Assembly (NCBI RefSeq): GCF_001306175.1
Contig: NZ_LGKN01000005.1
Location: 620,001 to 684,000 of the forward strand
From: Ardenticatena maritima
Lineage (GTDB): Bacteria > Chloroflexota > Anaerolineae > Ardenticatenales > Ardenticatenaceae
Direction: 5' to 3'
Length of the DNA: 64,000 nucleotides
Below, one piece after another: positions 17,886 to 25,962 of this stretch. Made by a program: the position numbers and the translations under genes. The notes under the pieces were generated by a model. That model made no database searches. It had not been told where the DNA came from and saw only the letters and a list, made by a program, of their open reading frames with translations. Within the stretch, counting starts at the first letter, position 1. Each line of letters starts with the position of its first letter.

Positions 17886-18599
17886 TCATGCCAGGTGTTG
17901 CGCCAGCCATGCGCGCAGTGCGAACAAATCCCCTTCGCCGTCGGGGGTGAAGGGGGCGTCGCGCACAGGCGCAAGATTCACCAGGAAGGTGCGCATGCCC
18001 ACCGCGTGCGCCGGGACGAGGTCGTTGGTGATGTGGTTGCCCGCCATCACAGCCTCTTCGGGGGTGATGCCCAACACGTCGGCAATCTCGCGGTAGTAGT
18101 GCGGTTGGGGTTTGGTGAAGTGCATGTTTTCGTAGGACGTAATCAAGTCGAAGTCGAGGTCGTCCAGTTCCGCCCAGCGCAAGCGTTCGCGAATCGCCGC
18201 CATGGGGAAAATGGGGTTGGTGGCAATCACGACCGCCAGCCCCTGCTCTTTCGCCCAGGTAATCACCTCGCGCGCGCCTTCAACGGGGCGTGTATCGCCT
18301 TTCAGCGTGGGGAACACCTCGCGGTAGAAGTGTTCGGTGCGTCGGCGCACTTCATCGCGTTGGGAACGCAGTTCGGGGAGCAGATGTTCCCACGCTTCCC
18401 AAAAGACTTCGGCGTTGGTACGGGTGGGGTCGGTATTGGCGATGGTTTGCATGGTGGCGGTGCGCAAGGTGTCGAGAAAGCGTTCCGGCGGTACCAGGTC
18501 GGCAAAGGCGGCGCTCAGGGCGCGGAAGTAGCGGGGTAAAAAGGCGTCCACACTGTTGAGCAAGAGCGTATCGTCCAGGTCGAGCAATAAAGCGCGCAC
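17886..18599 (-). CDS. HAD-superfamily hydrolase
   Basis: A 237-residue HAD phosphatase. Motif I is LLLDLDDTLLL, motif II ATNP, motif III the Lys in FTKPQPHYY. Motif IV reads AGNHITNDLVPAHAVGM: the usual first Asp (GDS-type) is Asn but the second Asp is kept. The cap domain lies between motifs I and II. GTG 18599 is chosen because GAGGAG stands just before it and motif I then sits at the N-terminus. It is 11 bases ahead of the ABC genes and may share their transcript. Substrate unknown. Confidence 0.85.
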   Translation of the reverse strand: MRALLLDLDDTLLLNSVDAFLPRYFRALSAAFADLVPPERFLDTLRTATMQTIANTDPTRTNAEVFWEAWEHLLPELRSQRDEVRRRTEHFYREVFPTLKGDTRPVEGAREVITWAKEQGLAVVIATNPIFPMAAIRERLRWAELDDLDFDLITSYENMHFTKPQPHYYREIADVLGITPEEAVMAGNHITNDLVPAHAVGMRTFLVNLAPVRDAPFTPDGEGDLFALRAWLAQHLA

Positions 18600-18683
18600 A
18601 GCGGTCTCCTCTTGGCGTTGTTGGTTGATTCTTGTTTGGTAGGCCAATCATACGTTTGTTTGGGTATTCGGAGAAATGAAGAA

Positions 18684-18706
18684 GGGCACGGTATGCAACC
18701 GTGCCC
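18684..18706 (-). terminator. Probable intrinsic terminator
   Basis: GGGCACGGT-5 bases-ACCGTGCCC followed on the minus strand by TTCTTCATTT; it lies just past the stop of the small membrane protein gene. Confidence 0.6.
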
Positions 18707-18728
18707 TGATGACGCGTGCGGCGTATGC

Positions 18729-19172
18729 TTACGAGCCAGAGCGGCGGCGCGCAACGAGGCTGCGCACAGTATGCACGAACCAGAGGGACAAGAGCGCGGT
18801 GAGCAGAAGTACCAGCAAGATGGTGGGGCGCGGGCTGAAATTGCGCAGCGCGTCCATGAGTGAGCGGGCTGCGCCGCTGGGGTCGCGTAGCCCCAGTTCG
18901 GCGGCGATGTCGCCCGGCAGGGGCACGCCCACCACGGTGTTCAGCCCGTAGATGAAAAGGAAAATCAGGAAGAACATGAACGCATATTCCATGAGCATGT
19001 GGCTCATGCGTTTGAGGAAGGGGATCAGGCGGGCGCGCGAACGCAACACCGGGAGCACGTAGGTGTACACGTAGTACACCACGAACATGCCCACTACCCA
19101 GAGGGCGATGGCGCCCAGAACTTTGTCAATCGGTCCCAGGTCGTTGAAGAGTGAGTTAGAGAATTCGATCAT
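18729..19172 (-). CDS. Small integral membrane protein
   Basis: 147 residues with three hydrophobic helices (about 15-42, 62-84 and 117-137) and a basic C-terminal tail (VARRRSG). No known family recognised. It begins inside the last codons of the GNAT-ligase gene (17-base overlap), so the two are translationally coupled, and a functional link with the ligase is possible but unproven. Confidence 0.65.
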   Translation of the reverse strand: MIEFSNSLFNDLGPIDKVLGAIALWVVGMFVVYYVYTYVLPVLRSRARLIPFLKRMSHMLMEYAFMFFLIFLFIYGLNTVVGVPLPGDIAAELGLRDPSGAARSLMDALRNFSPRPTILLVLLLTALLSLWFVHTVRSLVARRRSGS

Positions 19173-21351
19173 GGCCTAACCGTACCCGTTCGCGTAACAT
19201 TCGGCGAATCAATTTGCCATCAGGTCCACGAGGAATGGACTCGATGAACGTCAACGAGGTGGGAATTTTGTATTCGGCAAGCCGACCATGCAGGCTTTCC
19301 AAAATAGATTGCGCGAGGGCGTCATCCGCCTGGACGCCGGGCTTGGGCACAACGAAGGCGTGCACGGCTTGCCCCCGAATGGGGTCTGGCAGACCAACGA
19401 CGGCGGCGTCCACCACGGCGGGGTGCTCGCGCAACACCCACTCCACTTCAAGCGGGTCAATGCGGAAGCCGCCGCTCTTGATGAGGTCGTCTTGCCGCGC
19501 GACGTACCAGAAGTACCCATCTTCATCGCGGTAGGCGTAATCGCCGACCACGTTCCACCCGTGCCAGACGCTCTGCTCCTGCGCTTGCGGGTCGTTCCAG
19601 TAGAGCGTGCCGCTGGGACCACGCACCACCAAAAAGCCGATTTCGCCATCGGGCAGTTCGCGGCCATGTTTATCCACAATGCGCACTTCATAGCCGGGGA
19701 CCACGCGCCCCAATGAGCCGGGCTTGGGTTGCATGTTGACCGCGTTGGAAAGGAATTGCCCCAGCATTTCGGTGGTCGCAAAGGCTTCCAAAATGGGGAA
19801 GCCGAACCGTTCGTACCAAGCGCGGTACGTGTGAATGGTCAGCGCCTCGCCTGAAGCAATGCAGAGCCGCAGGCTTGCCACGTCGTCTTCGGTCAGCGTT
19901 TCGAGTTCGAGCAGGCGGCGATAGCCGGTTGGCACCATGTTCAGGATGGTGATGGGGTGTTGGCGAATGGCGTTCGCCAGCGCTTGCCCATCGAGACCGG
20001 GCAACAGGTACGCCGCGGCGCCAAAGCGATAAGGAATGATGCCCCATGTCAGATACCCTTGCCCCAATCCCAAAGGCGCCGGGCTGGCGAGCACGTCGTC
20101 TTCGTTGACATGCCAGAGATGCTTGCCCATGATGTCGGCGACGCTGAGGATTTCTTCAAGCAGGTGTGCCGTCCCCTTGGGGCGTCCATCCTCGCGCGAC
20201 GTGTACAGCAACAGCGCCACTTCTTGCCCACTGCGGCGCACGGGGTCTACTGCGGCACTGCGCGCCACCAGGTGGGCGTAGCGCACGATGCGCGGGCCTT
20301 CGGGGATGTCGTTGCCGCCGCCGACAACAACGATGTGGTGCAATTTTTCAGCGCCACGGGCGCGCAACAGCTCAGGCAGAAGGTCGGCGGTGGTGATAGC
20401 TACCCCCGCCTCGCTATCGCGAATGATGTACCCTACTTCGCGGCGCGAAAGCTGGGGCGGGACGGGCACGCTGATGCCGCCCAAGCGTTGCACGGCAAAA
20501 TTGGCGGTGACGGCTTGCGGAATGTTCGGCAAGTAAATCAGGACCGGGTCGGCTTCCTGAACGCCAAGCGAACGCAAGCCGCCCGCAAGGCGGGTTGTTT
20601 CTTGCAGCAGAAGGTCATACGAGATGGTTTCGGTTTCGGTGATGAGCGCCGGGCGTTCCGCCCATGCGCTTTGTACTACGGCGTCCAGCAAAATTTCGCA
20701 CAGGTTGAGCCGTTCCGGATACCGCTCAGGCGTCATGCCAAAGAAGCGGCGATCCGGCCAGAGCGGCAAGGGCGGCAAATGGTCGGCGTGCGCAATGGGC
20801 GGGCGTTCAGGTTCGGGGGTACGTGTCAGGTCATAACTCAGCACAATCACCTGGTACGTGGGCAAAATCGCCTCACGCTCGAACCCCATGCGCTCGAAGG
20901 CTGTAATCAACCCGCGATGCTCGACATAAAACTCGACGACGATTTTTTCCAGCCCCACCGCACGCGCAATCTGCAAAATTTCGCGCACCAGGGCTTTGCC
21001 AATGCCGCGTTTGCGGTAGCGCGGATGAACGTAGAAGCGGATTTCGCCAATTTTTTCATAAGGCGCGACCCGTTGGCGATGCAAACGAATATCGCCAACA
21101 ATGCGCCCATCCAGTTCAGCAACCAGCGGAATCACTTCATCGAAATTGATGTTTGCCGTCCACGAGGCAATCACGTCTGGATTGGAGACGTCGTCGCGTA
21201 AAACGCGATACTCGGTTTCATCCACATCGGCGAACAGTTGGCGCAACCCTTCGGTATCATCGGCGCGCATTGGGCGGATGACGATATGTTGCCCACGCCG
21301 AATTGGGACGGTCTTCGGATAGCCGCTCAGGAACGTATTTTCGGTTGTCAA
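19156..21351 (-). CDS. GNAT acetyltransferase fused to AMP-forming acyl-CoA ligase
   Basis: A 731-residue two-domain protein. Residues about 20-180 form a GNAT domain (VIRPMRADDTEGLRQLF; acetyl-CoA loop in YRKRGIGKALVREIL). Residues about 205-731 form an ANL acyl-CoA synthetase nearest benzoate-CoA-ligase types, with YGYRR-like TGYRRLLE, FATTEM, GDYAYRDEDGYFWY, RQDDLIKSGGFRID and the catalytic lysine in RGPDGKLIRR. The P-loop is odd: YTSREDGRPKG where TSGTTGxPKG is usual, so adenylation efficiency is uncertain. TTG 21351 is chosen because AAGGAG lies seven bases upstream; GTG 21378 is the alternative. Bacterial acyl-CoA synthetases are often silenced by GNAT acetylation of the A10 lysine, so self-regulation is a plausible inference. 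Confidence 0.85.
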   Translation of the reverse strand: MTTENTFLSGYPKTVPIRRGQHIVIRPMRADDTEGLRQLFADVDETEYRVLRDDVSNPDVIASWTANINFDEVIPLVAELDGRIVGDIRLHRQRVAPYEKIGEIRFYVHPRYRKRGIGKALVREILQIARAVGLEKIVVEFYVEHRGLITAFERMGFEREAILPTYQVIVLSYDLTRTPEPERPPIAHADHLPPLPLWPDRRFFGMTPERYPERLNLCEILLDAVVQSAWAERPALITETETISYDLLLQETTRLAGGLRSLGVQEADPVLIYLPNIPQAVTANFAVQRLGGISVPVPPQLSRREVGYIIRDSEAGVAITTADLLPELLRARGAEKLHHIVVVGGGNDIPEGPRIVRYAHLVARSAAVDPVRRSGQEVALLLYTSREDGRPKGTAHLLEEILSVADIMGKHLWHVNEDDVLASPAPLGLGQGYLTWGIIPYRFGAAAYLLPGLDGQALANAIRQHPITILNMVPTGYRRLLELETLTEDDVASLRLCIASGEALTIHTYRAWYERFGFPILEAFATTEMLGQFLSNAVNMQPKPGSLGRVVPGYEVRIVDKHGRELPDGEIGFLVVRGPSGTLYWNDPQAQEQSVWHGWNVVGDYAYRDEDGYFWYVARQDDLIKSGGFRIDPLEVEWVLREHPAVVDAAVVGLPDPIRGQAVHAFVVPKPGVQADDALAQSILESLHGRLAEYKIPTSLTFIESIPRGPDGKLIRRMLRERVRLGHDRIL

Positions 21352-21494
21352 GGCTCTACTCCTTGTTATCGCTGCCACGCAGCGGGATGAGTCAAAGTAT
21401 CAAATAGAAGTCGGAATGTTTGTTGTCGCATTTTGTATCATAGAACAGAGCGCCTCTTTGGTCAATGCTTTCTCTTTTTTGCCGCCCAACAACG

Positions 21495-21523
21495 TTGACA
21501 AGAGGTCAGCCTACTGGCACAAT
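21495..21523 (+). promoter_or_regulatory. Sigma-70-type promoter of the TPR gene
   Basis: TTGACA (21495-21500), 17-base spacer, CACAAT (21518-21523), 60 bases before the ATG at 21584. The rest of the 232-base divergent gap (21352-21583) shows AT-rich DNA only. Confidence 0.55.
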
Positions 21524-21583
21524 ACAAAAAGCCATACGCATGCAAATGACCGAAAATGAGCAAAAAGACCGGGGGAATTCTGC

Positions 21584-24145
21584 ATGGAGCAACTGCCCCT
21601 TTCGGAGTATGTGCAAAAAGTAGATGAGTTTCTGGAACAAGAAGCCTACGATGAGGCGATTGTTTGGGCGCAACATGTTTTGCAGTTGTTCCCGCGCTAT
21701 CTCCCTGCGTATCGTCTGTTGGCGCAAGCGGCGTTGGAAAAAGGCATGCATGATGACGCCATTGACCTCTTTCGCCGCGTACTCAGCGCCGACCCCGAGG
21801 ATTTTATCGCCTACGCCGGGCTGGGGCTTATCTACGCAGAGCGCAATCTGCTCCACGAAGCCATCTGGCACATGATGCGCGCGTTTGAATTGCAGCCGAA
21901 CAATGTCTATGTGCGCGAACAACTGCGCAATTTGTACGAACAGCATACCGGACGGCGTCCGGGGCGTTTGAAGATGAACCATGCGGCGCTCGGACGCGTC
22001 CATTTGCGCAATCAGCGCTATGAACTCGCCATCCAGGAACTCCGCATTGACCTTGAAGACGACCCCGACCGCGTGGATTTGCGCGTTGCGCTTGCTGAAG
22101 CGTACTGGCATGCGGGCTATCGCAAAGAGGCCGTCCAGCAAGCGGAACAAGTGTTGAACGAACTGCCCAACGCTCTCAAAGCCAATTTGATTGTGGGGCA
22201 GTTTTGGGAAGAAGAGAGCCAGTCGAACCGCGCCGCTCAGTATCTGGAACGCGCGCGTATGCTCGACCCGGAAGGACGCATGGCGCACAGGTTGTTTGGC
22301 GCCAACAGCGTGATTCCCTTGCAAACAATTGTTGTGCCGCTCCCAGGCGCTGAGGAAGAAGAGAAGGAAGCCGCTTCCGAAGAGACCACCGACTGGTTTG
22401 CGACGGTCGGCTTGTTTGATGAAACGCTGGAAGAAGACATCTTTGGCGGTGCGACAGAAACAGTGGCGCCGTCGGAAGATTGGCGTATTGCGTTGCGCCG
22501 CGAGACCGATGCCGTGCTTGCCGCCTGGGAAGCCGAACAAACCGCCCCCTGGGACGAGACGCTGGAAAGCGCCGAAGAGCCGCAAGACCTTTCTTTTTTG
22601 GACGAATTTGAAGCGAGTGAGCAGACCGAAGAAGAAGCGGAGGTCATCTCGCTGGACGACTTGGGAATTGAGTACCCCGAAGAACCCGGCGATGAGGTTG
22701 TCGGTTTTGAGATTGTTGATGAACCGCCGGCAACCGATGAGCAGGACTTGCAAGAGGCCATGCGAGATGCTGTCGCGCGTGCATTTGAAGCCCTGGAACC
22801 GGTTGAACTGCCCGATCTTTCCACCCTGCCGGAATGGTTGATTGCGTTGCGGGCGGAAACAGAGGGAGTGGTTGAAGCGTGGGAAGCAGCGTTGCGGTTG
22901 GCTGAGGCTGAGGCCGAAGCCCCCACACCCGAACCAATTGCGCCGGAAGCGCCCGCTGCGGATTGGCGTGCGGACCTGCGCGAGACGACTGAGGCGCTGT
23001 TGGCGGAAGTCCCCGCGCCGGCGGAACCGACCGCCGACGTTGAAGCGCCGCCTGCGGAAGCCCTCACGCCCACGCCCGAACCGGTTGCGCCGGAAGCGCC
23101 CGCTGCGGATTGGCGTGCGGACCTGCGCGAGACGACCGAGGCGCTGTTGGCGGAAGCCCTCGCGTCGGCGGAACCGACCGCCGACGTCGAAGCGCCGCCT
23201 GCGGAAGCCCCCACGCTCGAACCGGTTGCACCGGAAGCACCCGCCGCGGATTGGCGCGCGGAGTTGCGCGAGACGACCGAGGCGCTGTTGGCGGAAGCCC
23301 CCGCGTCGGCGGAACCGACCGCCGACGTTGAAGCGCCGCCTGCGGAAGCCCCCACGCTCGAACCGGTTGCGCCGGAAGCACCCGTCGCGGATTGGCGCGC
23401 GGAGTTGCGCGAGACGACCGAGGCGCTGTTGGCGGAAGCCCCCGCGCCAGTGGAACCGACCGCCGACGTTGAAGCGCCGCCTGCGGAAGCCCCCACGCCC
23501 ACGCCCGAACCGGTTGTGCCGGAAGCGCCCGCCGCGGATTGGCGTGCGGACCTGCGCGAGGCGACCGAGGCGCTGTTGGCGGAAGCCCCCGCGCCGGCGG
23601 AACCGACCGCCGACGTTGAAGCGCCGCCTGCCGAAGCCCTCACGCCCACGCCCGAACCGGTTGCGCCGGAAGCGCCCGCCGAAGAAGCGGAGACGCCCGC
23701 GGTTGTTGAGGAAGAACCCGGTTTGGAAGACGTGCCGCCCATTGAGGAGGAGCCGGCGGAAGAGCGGGGACACACCGACTGGCTTGGCGATTTGCGCGAG
23801 CCGCCATCTGCGCCGATTGAGGGCGAAGAGGAAAGTGCAACACCCGCCGTGGAAGCCGCAGAAGCCGAAAGCATGACGTGGGCGATTGAAGGCACGTTTA
23901 GCCCTGAACTCATGGAAGCGCTCCATCTCGCGCAACAGGGCAAGGAACGTGAAGCGTTGCGCTTGTTCCAGCGTATTTACCAGGAAGGTGGGCAGGACGA
24001 AGCATTGGCGGAAGCCTTGTTGCTTTGGGTCAACACAGGGAAGACGGGGGCGCAACCGCACCAGTTGTTGGGCGATGTCTATCGACGTTTGGGGCGTTTG
24101 CGTGAAGCCGCCGACCAATACCGCGAGGCGATTCGCAAAATCTAG
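21584..24145 (+). CDS. TPR protein with central acidic tandem-repeat region
   Basis: 853 residues. The first 230 hold TPR-type helical hairpins (YDEAIVWAQHVLQLFPRYLP, DAIDLFRRVLSADPEDFIAY, YRKEAVQQAEQVLNELP). A long acidic, Pro/Ala/Glu-rich middle follows, with five near-identical 47-49-residue repeats each centred on DWRADLRETTEALLAE, plus older diverged copies of the same motif (EDWRIALRRETDAVLAAWEA, LPEWLIALRAETEGV, TDWLGDLREPP). The last 90 residues return to TPR helices (ALRLFQRIYQEGG, DVYRRLGRLREAADQYREA). No signal peptide. It is likely a scaffold whose repeats are docking segments; partners are unknown. A related DWLRDL motif occurs in the tail-anchored protein at 45307-45870. Confidence 0.8.
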   Translation: MEQLPLSEYVQKVDEFLEQEAYDEAIVWAQHVLQLFPRYLPAYRLLAQAALEKGMHDDAIDLFRRVLSADPEDFIAYAGLGLIYAERNLLHEAIWHMMRAFELQPNNVYVREQLRNLYEQHTGRRPGRLKMNHAALGRVHLRNQRYELAIQELRIDLEDDPDRVDLRVALAEAYWHAGYRKEAVQQAEQVLNELPNALKANLIVGQFWEEESQSNRAAQYLERARMLDPEGRMAHRLFGANSVIPLQTIVVPLPGAEEEEKEAASEETTDWFATVGLFDETLEEDIFGGATETVAPSEDWRIALRRETDAVLAAWEAEQTAPWDETLESAEEPQDLSFLDEFEASEQTEEEAEVISLDDLGIEYPEEPGDEVVGFEIVDEPPATDEQDLQEAMRDAVARAFEALEPVELPDLSTLPEWLIALRAETEGVVEAWEAALRLAEAEAEAPTPEPIAPEAPAADWRADLRETTEALLAEVPAPAEPTADVEAPPAEALTPTPEPVAPEAPAADWRADLRETTEALLAEALASAEPTADVEAPPAEAPTLEPVAPEAPAADWRAELRETTEALLAEAPASAEPTADVEAPPAEAPTLEPVAPEAPVADWRAELRETTEALLAEAPAPVEPTADVEAPPAEAPTPTPEPVVPEAPAADWRADLREATEALLAEAPAPAEPTADVEAPPAEALTPTPEPVAPEAPAEEAETPAVVEEEPGLEDVPPIEEEPAEERGHTDWLGDLREPPSAPIEGEEESATPAVEAAEAESMTWAIEGTFSPELMEALHLAQQGKEREALRLFQRIYQEGGQDEALAEALLLWVNTGKTGAQPHQLLGDVYRRLGRLREAADQYREAIRKI
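22919..23680 (+). repeat. Five in-frame tandem repeats of about 144 bases plus a partial sixth
   Basis: Each unit encodes PEAPAADWRA(D/E)LRETTEALL, then a Pro/Ala linker and PTADVEAPPAEA. Units differ by a few bases, so expansion is recent or homogenised. Length varies by multiples of three, keeping the frame. Confidence 0.9.
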
Positions 24146-24174
24146 CGAAGCAACGCCGCAACCGGAGGAAGCAA

Positions 24175-24206
24175 AAAAGCGGTGGTCTGAAAAGACCACC
24201 GCTTTT
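24175..24206. terminator. Bidirectional intrinsic terminator
   Basis: Perfect 14-base stem AAAAGCGGTGGTCT-GAAA-AGACCACCGCTTTT between the convergent TPR and aldolase genes. The A and T ends give a T tract on both strands. Confidence 0.92.
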
Positions 24207-24223
24207 GCGTTGGCATGCATGGC

Positions 24224-25645
24224 TCAGTCGGACAAGTCCGACGCAATTTCCAGGTCGGCTTCGGTTTGGGCGCTGGTGGGCGCCGGGCGGTGCTGCACCA
24301 CCGGTTTGACGACTTGCGCCACCAGGTCGGTCGTGTTCTGCACGTTCAAGCGTTCAAACAGGAAGGCAAACTTTTTCTCCAATGCCTCGCGCATGGTGGC
24401 TTGCACGTCGGCGGGCAATTCCCACCACTGGCGCTTGAGCGGACCAAACGCCTTCTTGCGGGTCTTGTAGAGGAATTGCTCTTCGGTTTGCCCTTCCTTC
24501 CACTCGTTGGCGAAGTTGGCTTTGATGAATTCGTACACCTCGGCGACGAAGTCTTGCGGTGCGAGGTCGTAAAGGATGTTCTGGAAGCCCGTCGCCAGGT
24601 GAATTTCCAGCGTTTCACATTCGGGGAACTTGCCAAAGGCTTCGTCCGGCAGTGTAGAAGCCCCGTGCTGGACAGCCCCGCCAATGCCCCATTTTTCGCG
24701 GGCGCGGCGGCTCAATGTCGCCAGCGTGTCGAAGTCCACCTTGACTTGTGCCAGCGTGCCGTCGGGCAGGACAACGCCGCCGTGGCTCGTGCCGGTTTGC
24801 ACGCTAATTTTGCTGATGCCGGGCATATCGGCGTTGTGGGCGGCGAGTGTGCGCGTGTAGCCTTCCATGAAGGCGTCCAGTTCTTCGGGGGTCGAGTTTT
24901 TGCCGCCGACTTCGCCAATTTCGCCACCCAGCGAAACGGTGACGCCTTCCGGTTCCAGCGAGCGGGTGAAGATCGTCAGCGAGGCGCACAGTTCGTAGTT
25001 GAGGCGTTGTTGCTCGTCCAGAGTAGGTTTGCTCAGGTCCACCAGTGTGGACGTGTCAATGTCAATGTTGTAGAAACCGGCCTGGATGGCTTCTTCAATC
25101 AGTTGCTTGACGGCATTGACTTCACGTTCCGGGTCGTTTTTGTAGCCTTTGGCGCTCACCTGGAAGTGGTCGCCCTGCACGAAGAGCGGACCGCGCCAAC
25201 CTTCCGCCAATGCCGCGGCGATGAGCACGGAAAGGTATTCAGCGGGGCGTTGGTCGGTGTAGCCGATTTCACTGCGGGCAATCTCAAAAATCAGCGCGCC
25301 GACATTCAAACGTGTGGCGGCGCGGAAAGCGGCGCGGGCGGTGTTGAAGGTCATGCCGCGAATGTTCATGGCGGGTACTGTGAAGTTGGTGGGCACTTCG
25401 CCGCGCCCACGCGCCATGTAGAGGTCGTGAATGGAAGCGGGCAAGATGCCGACTGCCAAACCCAGTTCCCAAAGGAGCCAGCGGGTATAATCGCGAACAA
25501 GCCCTTCGCCAAAGACGGCGTTCCAGGCGAGCAATTCGGCTTTTTGCGGCAAAGCGGCTTCATCGAGCACACTCACCTGGTTGCCGTCAACCTGCACGAC
25601 GCCTTCCAACGCTTTGAGCAGTTCGGGCACACTTTGGACGATCAT
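24224..25645 (-). CDS. Class II aldolase family protein (fructose-bisphosphate/tagatose type)
   Basis: A 473-residue TIM-barrel aldolase. The metal-binding signature FVQGDHFQ and the GGEIGEVGGKNS and ISVQTGTSHGGVV stretches correspond to the class II metal and phosphate sites. It is longer than usual class II aldolases (about 300-350), with extra residues at the N-terminus and a C-terminal extension (QWWELPADVQATMREALEKK). Sugar-phosphate specificity is not readable; glycolytic or Calvin-type FBP cleavage is the default guess. A monocistronic gene with its own TATAAT promoter and the terminator at 24175. Confidence 0.78.
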   Translation of the reverse strand: MIVQSVPELLKALEGVVQVDGNQVSVLDEAALPQKAELLAWNAVFGEGLVRDYTRWLLWELGLAVGILPASIHDLYMARGRGEVPTNFTVPAMNIRGMTFNTARAAFRAATRLNVGALIFEIARSEIGYTDQRPAEYLSVLIAAALAEGWRGPLFVQGDHFQVSAKGYKNDPEREVNAVKQLIEEAIQAGFYNIDIDTSTLVDLSKPTLDEQQRLNYELCASLTIFTRSLEPEGVTVSLGGEIGEVGGKNSTPEELDAFMEGYTRTLAAHNADMPGISKISVQTGTSHGGVVLPDGTLAQVKVDFDTLATLSRRAREKWGIGGAVQHGASTLPDEAFGKFPECETLEIHLATGFQNILYDLAPQDFVAEVYEFIKANFANEWKEGQTEEQFLYKTRKKAFGPLKRQWWELPADVQATMREALEKKFAFLFERLNVQNTTDLVAQVVKPVVQHRPAPTSAQTEADLEIASDLSD

Positions 25646-25715
25646 CGTTTCCCTCTCCTTTCTTCTGTGAACACCTCTTTGTGTTCATCTCGATTGTGCC
25701 GGTTCGGCAGTGGCG

Positions 25716-25744
25716 ATTATATTGTGCCTTTGAACGCACGGCAA
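25716..25744 (-). promoter_or_regulatory. Sigma-70 promoter of the aldolase gene
   Basis: Minus strand TTGCCG (25739-25744), 17-base spacer, TATAAT (25716-25721), 71 bases before the start. A small palindrome (GAACAC-CTCTTT-GTGTTC on the plus strand, 25668-25685) lies in the leader. Confidence 0.7.
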
Positions 25745-25885
25745 GCCTTCTTGGGTTTGTTCCTTCAAAAAGATTTCGTGGAACATTCCGCGCAAAAAAA
25801 CGCCAACATTCCGCGTCGTATGCACCAAAAATAAGTATGTCAAATTGGCGAAAAGTCCTCAAAGCATAGCAAAAGTTTTTTCCCA

Positions 25886-25913
25886 TTGAGCCGCGCCTGC
25901 GACGCAGTACACT
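25886..25913 (+). promoter_or_regulatory. Possible promoter of the subtilase gene
   Basis: TTGAGC (25886-25891), 16-base spacer, TACACT (25908-25913), about 50 bases before the ATG at 25963. The rest of the 317-base divergent gap (25646-25962) shows nothing else recognisable. Confidence 0.4.
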
Positions 25914-25962
25914 GCAAGCGATTTGTGTGAAAGCATATGCAGAAACCAAGGGAGGGCAGGCA

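Noticed and set aside
22919-23680. Tandem repeats considered as a CRISPR array.
   Set aside because: Units are adjacent, about 144 bases long, in frame and inside a coding sequence; no unique spacers.
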